The notes beneath the pieces were generated by a model that saw nothing but the letters and a program-made list of their open reading frames with translations, searched no databases and was not told the origin of the DNA. This document shows, one piece after another, positions 33,064-41,677 of a DNA stretch of 64,000 nucleotides (position 1 is its first letter; every line of letters begins with the position of its first letter). The stretch is from DP-19 sp036496285 (GTDB lineage Bacteria > Desulfobacterota > Binatia > UTPRO1), in contig DASXLI010000067.1 of assembly GCA_036496285.1 (NCBI GenBank), positions 1 to 64,000 on the forward strand. The letters run 5' to 3'. The position numbers and the translations under genes are program-made.

Positions 33064-33831
33064 TCAGCGCGGACTCGCGGCCTTCACAGGCCGCTCGAAC
33101 GCGAGCACGAAGCGGTCGCTCATGCCACGGCGCTCGCCGGCGGAGCCCGGTGAGTCGTTCCAGTCGCGGGCGTCGGCCGGATTGCGCAGGAAGTCCCCCT
33201 CGCGCACCAGGACGAAGCCCGTGCTCTCGATCTCCGCGCGCAGCATCGACTCCTCGATGCGATGCAGGTTGCGCACCTCGTTGTAGCCGTCGCCCTTGCG
33301 CGCGGAATGGTCGACGACGACGTACAGCCCTCCCGGCTTGAGCGCGCGCAGCACCGCCTCGTTCATGGCGATGCGATCGACGTCCATCCACACCGTGTCG
33401 TGATAGACGAGCACGATGACGACGCGGTCGAGATCGTGCGCCTCCGGCGGCAACGGGTCGTCGAAATCGCGGTCGAGACGCACGACGTTGTGCATGACCG
33501 GCTTCGCCAGCCGCTCGGCCCACGGCTTGGCGGCGTAGCGCTCGAGGATGAAGCGGCTGTTCTGCGCGTAGACGACGCCTGTCGGCCCGACGGCGCGCGC
33601 GAGCAGCTCGGTGGTGTAGCCGCCGCCGGCGCCGAGCTCCGCGACGCGCATGCCGGGCTTCAGGTCGAGAAAGCGCAGCAGCTCCTCCGGCCGGCGGCCG
33701 ATGTCGAGCACACGGTCCTCCGGGCTGCGATCCTCGGCGCGCACGACCTTCTGCGGCGTGTAGGCGGAGCATCCCGACGCCAGAGCGGCCGCGGCAAGCA
33801 GGACGGCGACGAGAGCACGCGCGCGAGGCAT
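33064..33831 (-). CDS. lipoprotein with SAM-methyltransferase fold
   Basis: A 255-residue protein with a lipoprotein signal (VAVLLAAAALASGC, lipid Cys at 21), then a methyltransferase-like domain: motif I RVAELGAGGGYTTELL, the loop VVYAQNSRFILERYA, motif IV-like DLDRVVIVLVYHDTVW, and LKPGGLYVVVDHSA. Related exported 'predicted methyltransferase' proteins are known in proteobacteria. The paradox is that S-adenosylmethionine is not expected outside the cytoplasm, so the domain may bind something else or the signal may not be processed. The ATG at 33831 is the only start that yields the signal peptide. Confidence 0.85.
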   Translation of the reverse strand: MPRARALVAVLLAAAALASGCSAYTPQKVVRAEDRSPEDRVLDIGRRPEELLRFLDLKPGMRVAELGAGGGYTTELLARAVGPTGVVYAQNSRFILERYAAKPWAERLAKPVMHNVVRLDRDFDDPLPPEAHDLDRVVIVLVYHDTVWMDVDRIAMNEAVLRALKPGGLYVVVDHSARKGDGYNEVRNLHRIEESMLRAEIESTGFVLVREGDFLRNPADARDWNDSPGSAGERRGMSDRFVLAFERPVKAASPR

Positions 33832-33881
33832 TCCGTCCTGATCTAGCGGATGCGCCCGGGGACGAAAAGTAGGCGACGCGA

Positions 33882-33911
33882 TTGACGGCGGCACGCGCCC
33901 GCGACTATGGT
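33882..33911 (+). promoter_or_regulatory. sigma-70-like promoter
   Basis: TTGACG (33882-33887) and TATGGT (33906-33911) are separated by 18 nt. The -10 box ends 17 nt before the ATG at 33929, which has no Shine-Dalgarno. This is one of the best consensus matches in the window. Confidence 0.55.
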
Positions 33912-33928
33912 TCCAACGCTCTCGAGCC

Positions 33929-34279
33929 ATGAAGCCAACACCGGCCATCACGACGAAGCCCGGCCGCAAGCCGGGCGAGCTCACGCTGCAGCTGCCGCCC
34001 GCCTGGGACTTCCGCCTGCGCCGCGTGATGCTCAGCCTGCTCGACGACGCGCTCCCCGACGTGCACACGCCGGGCCTGTCGGCGCGCCAACGCGAGGCGC
34101 GCCGCCGCGCGCGCGCGCGCCAGATGCAGCAGGCGATCACCCGCTTCGTGAGCGAGGTCGTGACGGCGGAGATCGTCGGCAAGGAGATCGCCCTCGGCGC
34201 ACGCACGCGCTTCGGCACGCGGCGCGGCTCGCTGCGCGAGCACGTGCAGGCGATCCTGCGCGAGGTCTCGGGCGGCTGA
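33929..34279 (+). CDS. small basic protein, unknown
   Basis: A 116-residue protein with no recognised domain. The N-terminus is Lys/Pro-rich (KPTPAITTKPGRKPGEL), the middle is a very basic helix (SARQREARRRARARQMQQAI), and the end is helical (LREHVQAILREVSGG). The arginine helix could bind nucleic acid or an acidic partner. A good promoter lies directly upstream, and the codon use matches neighbouring genes, which supports a real gene. It stands alone and converges on the next gene. No function is proposed. Confidence 0.6.
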   Translation: MKPTPAITTKPGRKPGELTLQLPPAWDFRLRRVMLSLLDDALPDVHTPGLSARQREARRRARARQMQQAITRFVSEVVTAEIVGKEIALGARTRFGTRRGSLREHVQAILREVSGG

Positions 34280-34281
34280 GC

Positions 34282-34596
34282 TCAGGAGACGTGGCGGCGC
34301 ATCTCCGCCTCGTACTCCGGGAAGTAGCGACCGATCACCGGCAGCGCGAAGCGCTGGAGGATCGACTCCTTCGGCTCGCGCGCCAGCAGGAACTCGAACG
34401 AGCGCCGCACGAGGTCGGCCGCATCGACCTGCTCCCCGCCGAGGCTCCGCGCGTAGGCGTCGTCCACGGTGACCGTGTGGGTCGTGCGCGAGCCGCCGGT
34501 GCCGACCTCGACGCGGAACGTCCCCGGCTCGAGCTGCGTGACCTCGATCTTCGCCGCCACGCTGCCATCAGAGCGCAGCGTCGCGCGCAGAGTCAA
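34282..34596 (-). CDS. small protein coupled to the arylsulfotransferase gene
   Basis: A frame of 104 codons from a TTG at 34596 that overlaps the preceding stop (TTGA); a GTG at 34560 would give 92 residues. Sequence features: a beta-rich first half (AAKIEVTQLEPGTFRVEVG, TTHTVTVDDAYARSLGG) and a helical end (LVRRSFEFLLAREPKESILQ, YFPEYEAEMRRHVS). The end region resembles small conserved proteins that sense or bind ligands, but I cannot name a family. The 4-nt overlap implies co-production with the lipoprotein enzyme upstream. No signal peptide, so it is cytoplasmic. Confidence 0.65.
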   Translation of the reverse strand: MTLRATLRSDGSVAAKIEVTQLEPGTFRVEVGTGGSRTTHTVTVDDAYARSLGGEQVDAADLVRRSFEFLLAREPKESILQRFALPVIGRYFPEYEAEMRRHVS

Positions 34597-36230
34597 CCGT
34601 CCGTGCCGGCGAAGCGCGGCAGGCGATACGCACGATACACCAGCCAGCCGATCGCGGCCGGGTCGGGGTCCTGCACCTCGACGTCGTACACGACGCGGTC
34701 GGCGCTCGCGTGCGCCACCTCGATCACCCGCCCGGTGCCGCGGCAGGTTGCGATGTCGTCGCTCGGGACGCCGCCGATCGTGCAGAGCCCGCCGTAGGTG
34801 ACGAGCACGTTGCCCGTCGCGGGCATCTCGTAGGCGCTGCCGACGAACGGCGAGTAGAGCTGCTCGGAGGCGACGAACTGCCAGAGCTGCCGCACCGTCA
34901 TCGCCTGCTCGTCGATCTCGTACTCGACCGCGCGGCTGTGGTTCATCGCGGCCGGCAGCTTGATCTCGCCGGTGAAGGGGCTGGCCTGGTAGTCGCCGTT
35001 GTCGAACACGAGGAGCGTGCCGCGCGCGGTGCGCTGCGGCGCGTGCTGGTGGTAGGACCAGGCGAACGGATCGCCGACCGGCGTCAGCAGGAACTGCTCG
35101 AACCCCTCCCAGTTGGCGTGCGGCCCGAGGATCCAGCGCAGCTGGCCGTCGGGCCGCCCGAGCTTCACGACCGCGTCCTGATGGCGCAGAGAGGCGATGA
35201 TCGCGTCGCCTCCGCCATCGAGCAGGACGGCGTTGGTGTGCGCCCAGTCGGCGTTGACGGGCAGGCCGGTGGTGCCGTCGAAGCCGATGCGCGTCGGCTT
35301 CAGCACGTCGAGGAAGTTCCACGTCTGATGCACGCTGCCATCGCTCTCGGCGAACTCGACGATCGGCTCGTCGAGGACGGGGGACGTGGCGCGCATCGTC
35401 GGATCGGTCTCGCTGGTCGGAAAGTCGTCGACGAAGCGCACGATGTCGGTCGGCACGAGGAACGTGCCGTCGGCGACATCCTCGGCAACGTCGTTGTGGA
35501 AGGTGAAGACGTCGACCGGGATGCCGTTCGGCGGCGGCGGGGTCGTCGCGCGCGCGGCGTACCACGTGTGGACGGTGTTGCCGAGGAGATCGACCTCCTC
35601 GATCGCGGCGCGGCTGCCGAGGATCGTCGCGATGTGGCCGTTCGCGAGCGGGATCGCGACCGCCGAGGTGTCGATGTCGAGGAACCAGACGACCTGACCG
35701 GTATCGTCGAGGATCACGATGAACGCGGCCTGCTGGTTCTTGTTGCGGGTGCCGATCAGCGTGAGACCGGGCTCCATGCCGCCGACGTCGGGGAAGCCGT
35801 GCACGACGATGTCGGGGAAGTCGGCGGGGAGCGGCGCCGTCTCGACGTGCACGGGATCGGCCGCCGTCTGCGAGCCGTCGGCCGCGATCGCGGTGACGGT
35901 GACGTCGTAGCCATGCCCCGGCCGGAGCCCGAGGAGAGGCTCCGCATGGTGCGTCGCCGTCACCGTGCCGTCGAGCGACACGATCCCGGTCCGCGGGGCG
36001 CTCTCGAGGGCGCGGATCGAGAGGCGCGTCGGGACGTTGGTGTCGGCGGTGACGACGCGGACGAGCGGCGCGCGCGTGTTCGGCCCGGCGTCGACCGTCG
36101 GCGCGGCGAGGAACGCGACCGCCGGCGCCTTGCCGCCCCCGCCCCCGCCGCCGCATCCTCCCCACAGCAGCACGCCGAGCGCGAGCCCCGCGAGCGCGAT
36201 CCGCCTCCGTCCACCGTTTCCCTCGGCCAT
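34593..36230 (-). CDS. arylsulfotransferase-like lipoprotein
   Basis: A 545-residue exported protein with an ideal ribosome site (AGGAGG) before the ATG at 36230. The lipobox LGVLLWGGC is followed by a run of glycines. A fibronectin-like region follows (VRVVTADTNVPTRLSI, GLRPGHGYDVTVTAIAADG), then a long repeat-rich propeller domain of the arylsulfotransferase (ASST) type: VVWFLDIDTSAVAIPLANGH, VHTWYAAR, WNFLDVLKPTRI, WAHTNAVLLDGGGDAIIASL, YHQHAPQRTARGTLLVFDNG, and VRQLWQFVASEQLYSPFVGS. Members transfer sulfate between phenols in the periplasm; several relatives have no known activity. Here the alternating Asn-Gly-His / Asp-Asn-Gly turns support the propeller. Confidence 0.82.
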   Translation of the reverse strand: MAEGNGGRRRIALAGLALGVLLWGGCGGGGGGGKAPAVAFLAAPTVDAGPNTRAPLVRVVTADTNVPTRLSIRALESAPRTGIVSLDGTVTATHHAEPLLGLRPGHGYDVTVTAIAADGSQTAADPVHVETAPLPADFPDIVVHGFPDVGGMEPGLTLIGTRNKNQQAAFIVILDDTGQVVWFLDIDTSAVAIPLANGHIATILGSRAAIEEVDLLGNTVHTWYAARATTPPPPNGIPVDVFTFHNDVAEDVADGTFLVPTDIVRFVDDFPTSETDPTMRATSPVLDEPIVEFAESDGSVHQTWNFLDVLKPTRIGFDGTTGLPVNADWAHTNAVLLDGGGDAIIASLRHQDAVVKLGRPDGQLRWILGPHANWEGFEQFLLTPVGDPFAWSYHQHAPQRTARGTLLVFDNGDYQASPFTGEIKLPAAMNHSRAVEYEIDEQAMTVRQLWQFVASEQLYSPFVGSAYEMPATGNVLVTYGGLCTIGGVPSDDIATCRGTGRVIEVAHASADRVVYDVEVQDPDPAAIGWLVYRAYRLPRFAGTDG

Positions 36231-36332
36231 CCGACCTCCTCGACGCAGCCGCTCCACTTTGCGCGATCGTGCGCCCCGCCGGCAAGCCCCGGCGTCTGGC
36301 GCGGGCGCCGGCGCTGGTGTAGCACGTGACGC

Positions 36333-37193
36333 ATGAAATTCGGATTGATGTTCGGCAACGCCGGCCCCTTCGCCTTCCCGCAGTTCGCGACGCACCTCGC
36401 GACGACCGCGGAGCGCGTCGGAATCGAGTCCCTCTGGACGGTCGAGCACGTCGTCATCCCGGTCGGCTACGCCTCGACCTACCCGTACGATCCGTCGGGC
36501 AAGATCCAGGCGCCGGATCAGACGCCGATCCCCGATCCGCTGGTCTGGCTCGCGTACGTCGCGGCCGTGACCAAGACGATTCGCCTGGCGACCGGCATCG
36601 TCATCCTGCCGCAGCGCCATCCGCTGTACGTCGCGAAGGAGGTGGCGACGCTCGACGTGCTGTCGAACGGCCGCGTGATCTTCGGCATCGGCGTCGGCTG
36701 GCTGCAGGAGGAGTTCGACGCGCTTGGCATCCCGTTCGCGGAGCGCGCGGGACGCACCGCCGAGATGGTGCGGGCCATCCGCTCGCTCTGGAAGGACGAG
36801 GCCGAGCCGTTCCACGGCAAGTACCATCGCTGGGAGAAGCTCGAGTCGCATCCGAAGCCGGTGCAGAAGCCGGGCGTGCCGATCGTCGTCGGCGGCCACA
36901 CGGAGATCGCGGCGCGGCGGGCCGCGCGCTACGGCGACGGCTTCTTCCCCGGCGTCGCCGACGAGGCGAAGCTCGTCTGGCTGTTGGACGTCATGCGCGA
37001 CGAGTGCCGCAAGCTCGGCCGCGACCCATCGAAGATCGAGATCACCTCCGGCCGCGCAATGCCCGATGCCGACGGCGTGAAGCGCCTCGAGGACCTCGGG
37101 GTGAGCCGCTTCATGGTGCCGCCGCCGGCGTTCGACCCGGACGGCATCACCCAGGGGCTCGAGAAGCTCGGCAATCTGATCGCCCGGCTGTAG
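36333..37193 (+). CDS. LLM-class F420-dependent oxidoreductase (TIGR03619-like)
   Basis: A 286-residue luciferase-like protein: MKFGLMFGNAGPFAFPQ, AERVGIESLWTVEHVVIP, RLATGIVILPQRHPLYVAKE, RVIFGIGVGWLQEEFDALGI and VPIVVGGHTEIAARRAARYG match the Rv2161c-type predicted F420 oxidoreductases. It is the second F420-type enzyme of the window and a different subfamily from the one at 29.9 kb. Cofactor use is by family, and the substrate is unknown. It stands alone, followed by the promoter of the acyltransferase operon. Confidence 0.9.
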   Translation: MKFGLMFGNAGPFAFPQFATHLATTAERVGIESLWTVEHVVIPVGYASTYPYDPSGKIQAPDQTPIPDPLVWLAYVAAVTKTIRLATGIVILPQRHPLYVAKEVATLDVLSNGRVIFGIGVGWLQEEFDALGIPFAERAGRTAEMVRAIRSLWKDEAEPFHGKYHRWEKLESHPKPVQKPGVPIVVGGHTEIAARRAARYGDGFFPGVADEAKLVWLLDVMRDECRKLGRDPSKIEITSGRAMPDADGVKRLEDLGVSRFMVPPPAFDPDGITQGLEKLGNLIARL

Positions 37194-37244
37194 GGCACGC
37201 GCGCGGGACTCGTCCTGCGCGCGGCGCGAGCACCGCCGAGCAGC

Positions 37245-37277
37245 GCGGGATCGACGGACGTCCCGCAATGCTATAGT
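37245..37277 (+). promoter_or_regulatory. extended -10 promoter with overlapping inverted repeat
   Basis: TGC-TATAGT (37269-37277) is a strong extended -10. The -35 region is poor but is covered by an inverted repeat, GCGGGA (37245-37250) and TCCCGC (37261-37266) with a 10-nt spacer, a plausible operator. It serves the GTG at 37315, which has GGAG 7 nt upstream. Confidence 0.5.
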
Positions 37278-37314
37278 AGCCGCCACCGTCCGCCGGAACG
37301 GGCGGAGCACCCCC

Positions 37315-38709
37315 GTGCTCTTCCACAGCCTCGACTTCTTGTTGTTCTATCTCGCGACTGCGGGTTTCTACCTCGCGCTCGCGAGGACGGGCTCGTGGAG
37401 AGCGCAGAAGCTCCTGTTGCTGGCGGCGAGCCTTCTGTTCTACGCCTCGTGGCGGGCGCCCTACGTACTGCTGCTCGCCGCGATGACCCTCGTCGCCTAC
37501 GCAACCGCCCTCGCGGTGGCCGCAGCGCGCGACACGCCCCGCGAGCGCCGGTATCTCACGCTCGGGGTCGGCGCGAGTCTGGCGATCCTCGGCTGGTTCA
37601 AGTACCGCGGCTTCCTGTTCGCCAATCTCTCGCTCCTCGGAATGCGCGCCGCCCCATCCTGGAGCCAAGTGGAGCTGCCGCTCGGCATCTCCTTCTATAC
37701 GTTCCACGCCATCTCCTACATGGTCGACGTGCATCGCGGTCGCGTCGAGGCCCGCCGCAATTTCCTCGACGTCGCGCTCTATCTCGCGTTCTTTCCGCAG
37801 CTCATCGCGGGGCCGATCACACGGGCCAGCCAGTTCCTGCCACAGTTGGTGACGCCCCGGCGCCCCACCCCGGAGATGATCGAGCGAGCGTTGCTCCTCG
37901 TCGTGCTCGGTCTCTTCAAGAAGGTCGCGTGCGCCGACGTCCTCGGCGAGTACGTCGACCAGGTCTTCAAGAGCGTTGCGACGCAACCGGGGCTGAACCT
38001 CGCGCTCGGCGCCTACGCGTACGCGTTTCAGATCTATTTCGATTTCTCCGGCTACTCGGACATGGCAATCGGGCTGGCCGCCCTGTTGGGATTCGAGCTC
38101 CCCCTCAACTTCCGGCTTCCGTATGCGGCCGAGAATCCCGCCGACTTCTGGCGGCGCTGGCACATCTCGCTCTCGACCTGGCTGCGCGACTACCTCTACA
38201 TCCCGCTCGGCGGCAATCGGCGCGGCACCGTACGCACCTACGTGAACCTCCTGGTCACGATGCTGCTCGGGGGACTCTGGCACGGACCCGCGTGGAACTT
38301 CGTCGCCTGGGGCGCGTATCACGGCGCCCTTCTGGCCGTGCATCGATGGTGGAGCGGCACGCGCGCCGCCGCGCGCACGACCGCATGGCGAGTCGGCCTC
38401 CGTCGGCTCGCGATGTTCCACGCCGCGTGCGTCGGCTGGGTCCTCTTCCGCGCGGAGTCGGCGGCGGACATCGCCAGCTACTTCACGGGACTCGTACGGC
38501 CGGGCATCGTATGGTCGCCCGCCTGCACGCTTGCGGCGTGGTGGACCGCGCTCGCCTTCGGCATACACCAGCTCTGCGCGGAGGAGGATCTCGGCCGTCG
38601 CTTCCTCGCGCTTCCTCCGATGGCACAGGCGGCCGCCTACGCCACCATGACCACGCTGGTCTTTCTCTTCTCCCCCGCGACCCAGCGTTTCATCTATTTC
38701 CAGTTTTGA
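37315..38709 (+). CDS. MBOAT-family O-acyltransferase (AlgI-like)
   Basis: A 464-residue polytopic membrane protein of the MBOAT family. Seen: LPLGISFYTFHAISYMVDVH, FFPQLIAGPITRASQF, YFDFSGYSDMAIGLA, PADFWRRWHISLSTWLRDYL and the catalytic-His region LLGGLWHGPAWNFVAWGAYH. These are hallmarks of AlgI/PatA/DltB-type proteins that move acyl groups across the membrane to extracellular polymers. The next gene encodes an SGNH-type partner 2 nt downstream, as in alginate and cellulose O-acetylation (AlgI with AlgJ/X). The polymer acetylated is unknown because no polysaccharide synthase lies nearby. Confidence 0.93.
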   Translation: MLFHSLDFLLFYLATAGFYLALARTGSWRAQKLLLLAASLLFYASWRAPYVLLLAAMTLVAYATALAVAAARDTPRERRYLTLGVGASLAILGWFKYRGFLFANLSLLGMRAAPSWSQVELPLGISFYTFHAISYMVDVHRGRVEARRNFLDVALYLAFFPQLIAGPITRASQFLPQLVTPRRPTPEMIERALLLVVLGLFKKVACADVLGEYVDQVFKSVATQPGLNLALGAYAYAFQIYFDFSGYSDMAIGLAALLGFELPLNFRLPYAAENPADFWRRWHISLSTWLRDYLYIPLGGNRRGTVRTYVNLLVTMLLGGLWHGPAWNFVAWGAYHGALLAVHRWWSGTRAAARTTAWRVGLRRLAMFHAACVGWVLFRAESAADIASYFTGLVRPGIVWSPACTLAAWWTALAFGIHQLCAEEDLGRRFLALPPMAQAAAYATMTTLVFLFSPATQRFIYFQF

Positions 38710-38711
38710 CG

Positions 38712-39821
38712 ATGGCGCGCCCCGTTCGTATCGCCGCGTACACCGCGGCGCTACTCGTCTCGCTCGCGCTGATCGCGAAGCACCGGCCGCCGTCGCCGGC
38801 ACCCGGCGACGACGACGGCAACGTGACCGTCGCGCGCATGGAGGTCGCGTTGACCCCGGTACGCGCCAGGATCGCGCGCGATCCGCGGAACGTTGTCGTC
38901 GTCGGCGACTCGTCGATGCTCTCCCACTACACGCTGCCGCCGGACGAGACCCTGGCGGCACTGCTGGAGCACGACGCCCCGACACACGGCTTGAGCGTCA
39001 GCGCGGTCGCATTCGAGGGCTTCGATGCCGTCGCCTACTACCTTCTGGCCGACGAGCTGGCGGCGCTCCATCCGCGCGCCGTGGTCCTGATCGCGAATCT
39101 GCAGACGTTCACCGCCGCGTGGTTCCGTCGGACGCACATGAAACATCCGCAACTCGCGGCGTTCGTGCGGCCACGCCGCGCGTTGGAGGCCATGCTCTTG
39201 CCGTTGGAGCAGGCCGGGATCACGAACGCGAGCCTGGTGGTTCTGCCGATCCTCCGCCTCCTGGGCGCGAGCACGATGCCCGCAGCGCTGAACGGCTATC
39301 GCGTGCGCTTTCATGACGCGCTCGACACCGCCGCCACCAGCGTCCGCGCCGGCGATGCGATCGCGGACGCGGCGCCGCTCGCGCCCGGACCGTTGCCCGG
39401 ACCGAAGCGGCGGCTGCCGCCGCAGGCCGGAATTCGGCCGCAGGGCGGGGAGAGCGCGTTCCGGCGCGTCGATCTCTATCCCCAGCATCTCCGGCGCGAT
39501 CAGGCGACGATACAGATCCTGGCCGCAGCCGTCCGAGATCTCCGGCGGCACGGCGTCCGCGTGGTCGTCGCGCTCGCGCCGATCCACCTGCAGGCGCTGC
39601 AGATGACCGGGGCGTTGACGGGCCGTGACATCCCCGGCGCACTGACCCTCGTCCGCGAGATCACGCGCGCGCGGGGCGGGATCAGCATCGATCTCTCCGA
39701 GGCATTGCCGCGCGGGACGTACTTCACCGACGTGTATACGCACTTCAGCGCCGACGGGAACCGTCTCGTCGCCGAGGCAATGCTCACCCAGCTCGCGAAC
39801 GCGCTGGCTGACGATCGCTGA
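38712..39821 (+). CDS. SGNH-type acyltransferase/esterase partner of MBOAT
   Basis: A 369-residue protein with an N-terminal membrane anchor (IAAYTAALLVSLALIA) and an extracytoplasmic SGNH-like domain: the nucleophile block VVVVGDSSMLSHYTL (S67) and the C-terminal Asp-His block DVYTHFSADGNRLVAE. Spacing and pairing with an MBOAT gene match AlgJ/AlgX/DUF1574-type O-acetyltransferases, which put the acetyl group on the polymer after the MBOAT protein exports it. The middle (DAAPLAPGPLPGPKRRLPP) is a flexible insert. Its ATG is 2 nt after the MBOAT stop, so it is one operon. Confidence 0.82.
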   Translation: MARPVRIAAYTAALLVSLALIAKHRPPSPAPGDDDGNVTVARMEVALTPVRARIARDPRNVVVVGDSSMLSHYTLPPDETLAALLEHDAPTHGLSVSAVAFEGFDAVAYYLLADELAALHPRAVVLIANLQTFTAAWFRRTHMKHPQLAAFVRPRRALEAMLLPLEQAGITNASLVVLPILRLLGASTMPAALNGYRVRFHDALDTAATSVRAGDAIADAAPLAPGPLPGPKRRLPPQAGIRPQGGESAFRRVDLYPQHLRRDQATIQILAAAVRDLRRHGVRVVVALAPIHLQALQMTGALTGRDIPGALTLVREITRARGGISIDLSEALPRGTYFTDVYTHFSADGNRLVAEAMLTQLANALADDR

Positions 39822-40086
39822 CGACGCGCGCCACCGCCCGATTGCTCCACTACGATTCACTTGCGGCACTCGAAGCCGACTCATGCAGCATTGCATTGCG
39901 TGAAACGCGCCAACTGTCCGTTCTCGCTCGCGCGCCGTGGTATGACGCTTGCTCCACATGGGCTGGAAGGACACCGGAGCAGACGATACCTGACCCGCAG
40001 CTCCTCGCACTCCTCCCCGTCCCCCCTCGCAATCTTCTCTCCGGTGTCCGCTTTTCTCCTCGGCGCCGTGACGCTATGCAGATCGC

Positions 40087-40452
40087 ATGATCGTCGTCAC
40101 GAACCGCATTCCGATCTCCAAGGGACATGAGATCGATTTCGAGGATCGTTTCCGGCGCCGCGTCCACCTGGTCGACCGGCATCCCGGCTTCATCCGCAAC
40201 GAGGTGCATCGTCCACGCCCGATGACGTTCTCGCACGAGGACGGCACGTGGAAGGACGATCCGGCCGCCGAGGGCTACTACGAAATAAAGACCTGGTGGC
40301 GCTCGTTCGAGGACTTCGTCGACTGGACGAAGAGCCCGGACTTCGCGGAAGCCCACGCCAACCGGCCGCCGAAGGAGATGTTCCGCGGCCCGAGCGTGAT
40401 CGAGGTCCACGAGCTGCTGACCAGCACCGATCTCGACACGGGCCGCGGGTAG
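40087..40452 (+). CDS. antibiotic-biosynthesis-monooxygenase-fold protein
   Basis: A 121-residue ABM/IsdG-fold protein: MIVVTNRIPISKGHEIDFED, VDRHPGFIRNEVHRP, GYYEIKTWWRSFEDFVDWTK and SPDFAEAHANRPPKEMF. The ferredoxin-like fold family includes cofactor-free monooxygenases and IsdG-type haem oxygenases; the conserved N-W-H arrangement of IsdG is only partly visible (Trp in KTWWRSF, His in FAEAHAN). It could be a haem-degrading enzyme or a quinone-forming monooxygenase. It stands alone, 10 nt from the end of a convergent methyltransferase gene. The 265-nt gap upstream holds no gene. Confidence 0.8.
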   Translation: MIVVTNRIPISKGHEIDFEDRFRRRVHLVDRHPGFIRNEVHRPRPMTFSHEDGTWKDDPAAEGYYEIKTWWRSFEDFVDWTKSPDFAEAHANRPPKEMFRGPSVIEVHELLTSTDLDTGRG

Positions 40453-40461
40453 TCCGCGCGG

Positions 40462-41553
40462 TTACGGCCGCGCTTCGATCACCAGATTGAACGGCGTCTG
40501 GGTGGCGCGCCGCACGCGGGTGAAGCCCGCCTGCTTCAGCACGTCCTGCAGCCGCTCCTCGCCGGCCTGCGCGCCGAGCGCGAGCCCGACCTCCTGCGAT
40601 AGCGACGCCTGGGTACAGACGAGCGTCGAGACCGAGTAGAACACCCGTCCGATCGGGTTCAGGTTGTCCTCGACCTTGTCGCCGGCGAACGGCTCGACGA
40701 GGAGCCAGGTGCCGTCCGGGGCGAGCGCCTCGCGCACGTGGCGCGCCGCTCCGATCGGATCGCCCATGTCGTGGAGACAATCGAAGAACGCGATCAGGTC
40801 ATAGTCGCTGCCCGGGAAGTTCTTCGCCGCCGCGACCTCGAACGTGGTGCGCTCCGCGACCCCCGCTTGCTGCGCCGCCTTGCGGGCGCTCGCGATCGAC
40901 GGCTCGTGGTAGTCGAAGCCGGTGAACGTCGAGCGCGGGAAGGCCTTCGCCATGATGACGGTCGACGCGCCGTGGCCGCAGCCGACGTCGGCGACGCGCG
41001 CGCCCTTTTCGAGCTTGCCGTTCACGCCGTCGAGCGCGGGGATCCACTCGCCCACCAGGTGGGCGTTGTAGCCGGGCCGGAAGAAGCGCTCGGTGCCGCG
41101 GAAGAGCCCGGGGTCGTGCTCGTGCCAGCCGAGGCCCTTGCCGCTCTTGAACGCCTCGACGATCTTCGGAACCGCGCGCGTCGCGGCGCCCATGCCCTGG
41201 AAGCCACCGAGCATGCAGGCCGGGCTGCTTTCGTCGACGAGCGCTACCGCCTGCGCCGGCGGCAGCTCGTAGCGGCCGCTCGCCGGGTCGTAGGCGAGGT
41301 ACTCGGCGGCCGCCTGGCCGGCGCACCACTCGCGGACGCAGCGCTCCGAGGTGTCCGTCGCCTTCGCGAGCTCGGCCGGGGTCATCGGGCCGCGCGCCGC
41401 GAGCGCCCTATAGAGGCCGCACTCGTCGCCGATCACGACCAACGCCGCCGTCAGCGTGGCGCCGATGTCACCGAACGCCTTGTGGACGAACGCGTTGACC
41501 TCGTCCTCGGTCGGTTGTGGCCTCTGGCTCATCACCTTCTCAGTCGCTGCCAT
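40462..41553 (-). CDS. winged-helix class I SAM methyltransferase (Rv2258c-like)
   Basis: A 363-residue methyltransferase with an N-terminal winged-helix/dimerisation domain (MTPAELAKATDTSERCVREW) and a Rossmann catalytic domain: RVADVGCGHGASTVIMAKAF (motif I), FTGFDYHEPSIASARKAA, YDLIAFFDCLHDMGDPIGAA and LAPDGTWLLVEPFAGDKVED. This layout matches the Rv2258c/UbiE-like group of unknown substrate. The ATG at 41553 has AAGGAGG about 7 nt upstream. It is divergent from the giant regulator, sharing a 167-bp intergenic region, so it is a natural target of that regulator (inference). Confidence 0.88.
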   Translation of the reverse strand: MAATEKVMSQRPQPTEDEVNAFVHKAFGDIGATLTAALVVIGDECGLYRALAARGPMTPAELAKATDTSERCVREWCAGQAAAEYLAYDPASGRYELPPAQAVALVDESSPACMLGGFQGMGAATRAVPKIVEAFKSGKGLGWHEHDPGLFRGTERFFRPGYNAHLVGEWIPALDGVNGKLEKGARVADVGCGHGASTVIMAKAFPRSTFTGFDYHEPSIASARKAAQQAGVAERTTFEVAAAKNFPGSDYDLIAFFDCLHDMGDPIGAARHVREALAPDGTWLLVEPFAGDKVEDNLNPIGRVFYSVSTLVCTQASLSQEVGLALGAQAGEERLQDVLKQAGFTRVRRATQTPFNLVIEARP

Positions 41554-41627
41554 CTCAGTCCCTCCTTCACCGAAAGCGTGGGTTGATGTGCGGCATGCAA
41601 TGCAACCGGAATACCACTTGCAACGGC

Positions 41628-41656
41628 TTGTCTTTTCAATGGAATGCGCCTATTCC
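41628..41656 (+). promoter_or_regulatory. promoter candidate for the giant regulator
   Basis: TTGTCT (41628-41633) and TATTCC (41651-41656) are separated by 17 nt. A start near 41663 would put both palindromes (41678-41714) in the 5' untranslated leader of the gene starting at 41721. Confidence 0.35.
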
Positions 41657-41677
41657 GATGGCCGGATCGCGTGCATC

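Noticed and set aside
34710..36329. Plus-strand open frame opposite the arylsulfotransferase-like gene
   Set aside because: No recognisable motif, while the minus strand has a signal peptide, an ideal ribosome site and family motifs.
41581..41625. Sigma54 (-24/-12) promoter in the divergent region beside the giant regulator
   Set aside because: A GG and a GC dinucleotide occur near 41591 but with 8 rather than 10 nt between them, so the spacing is wrong.
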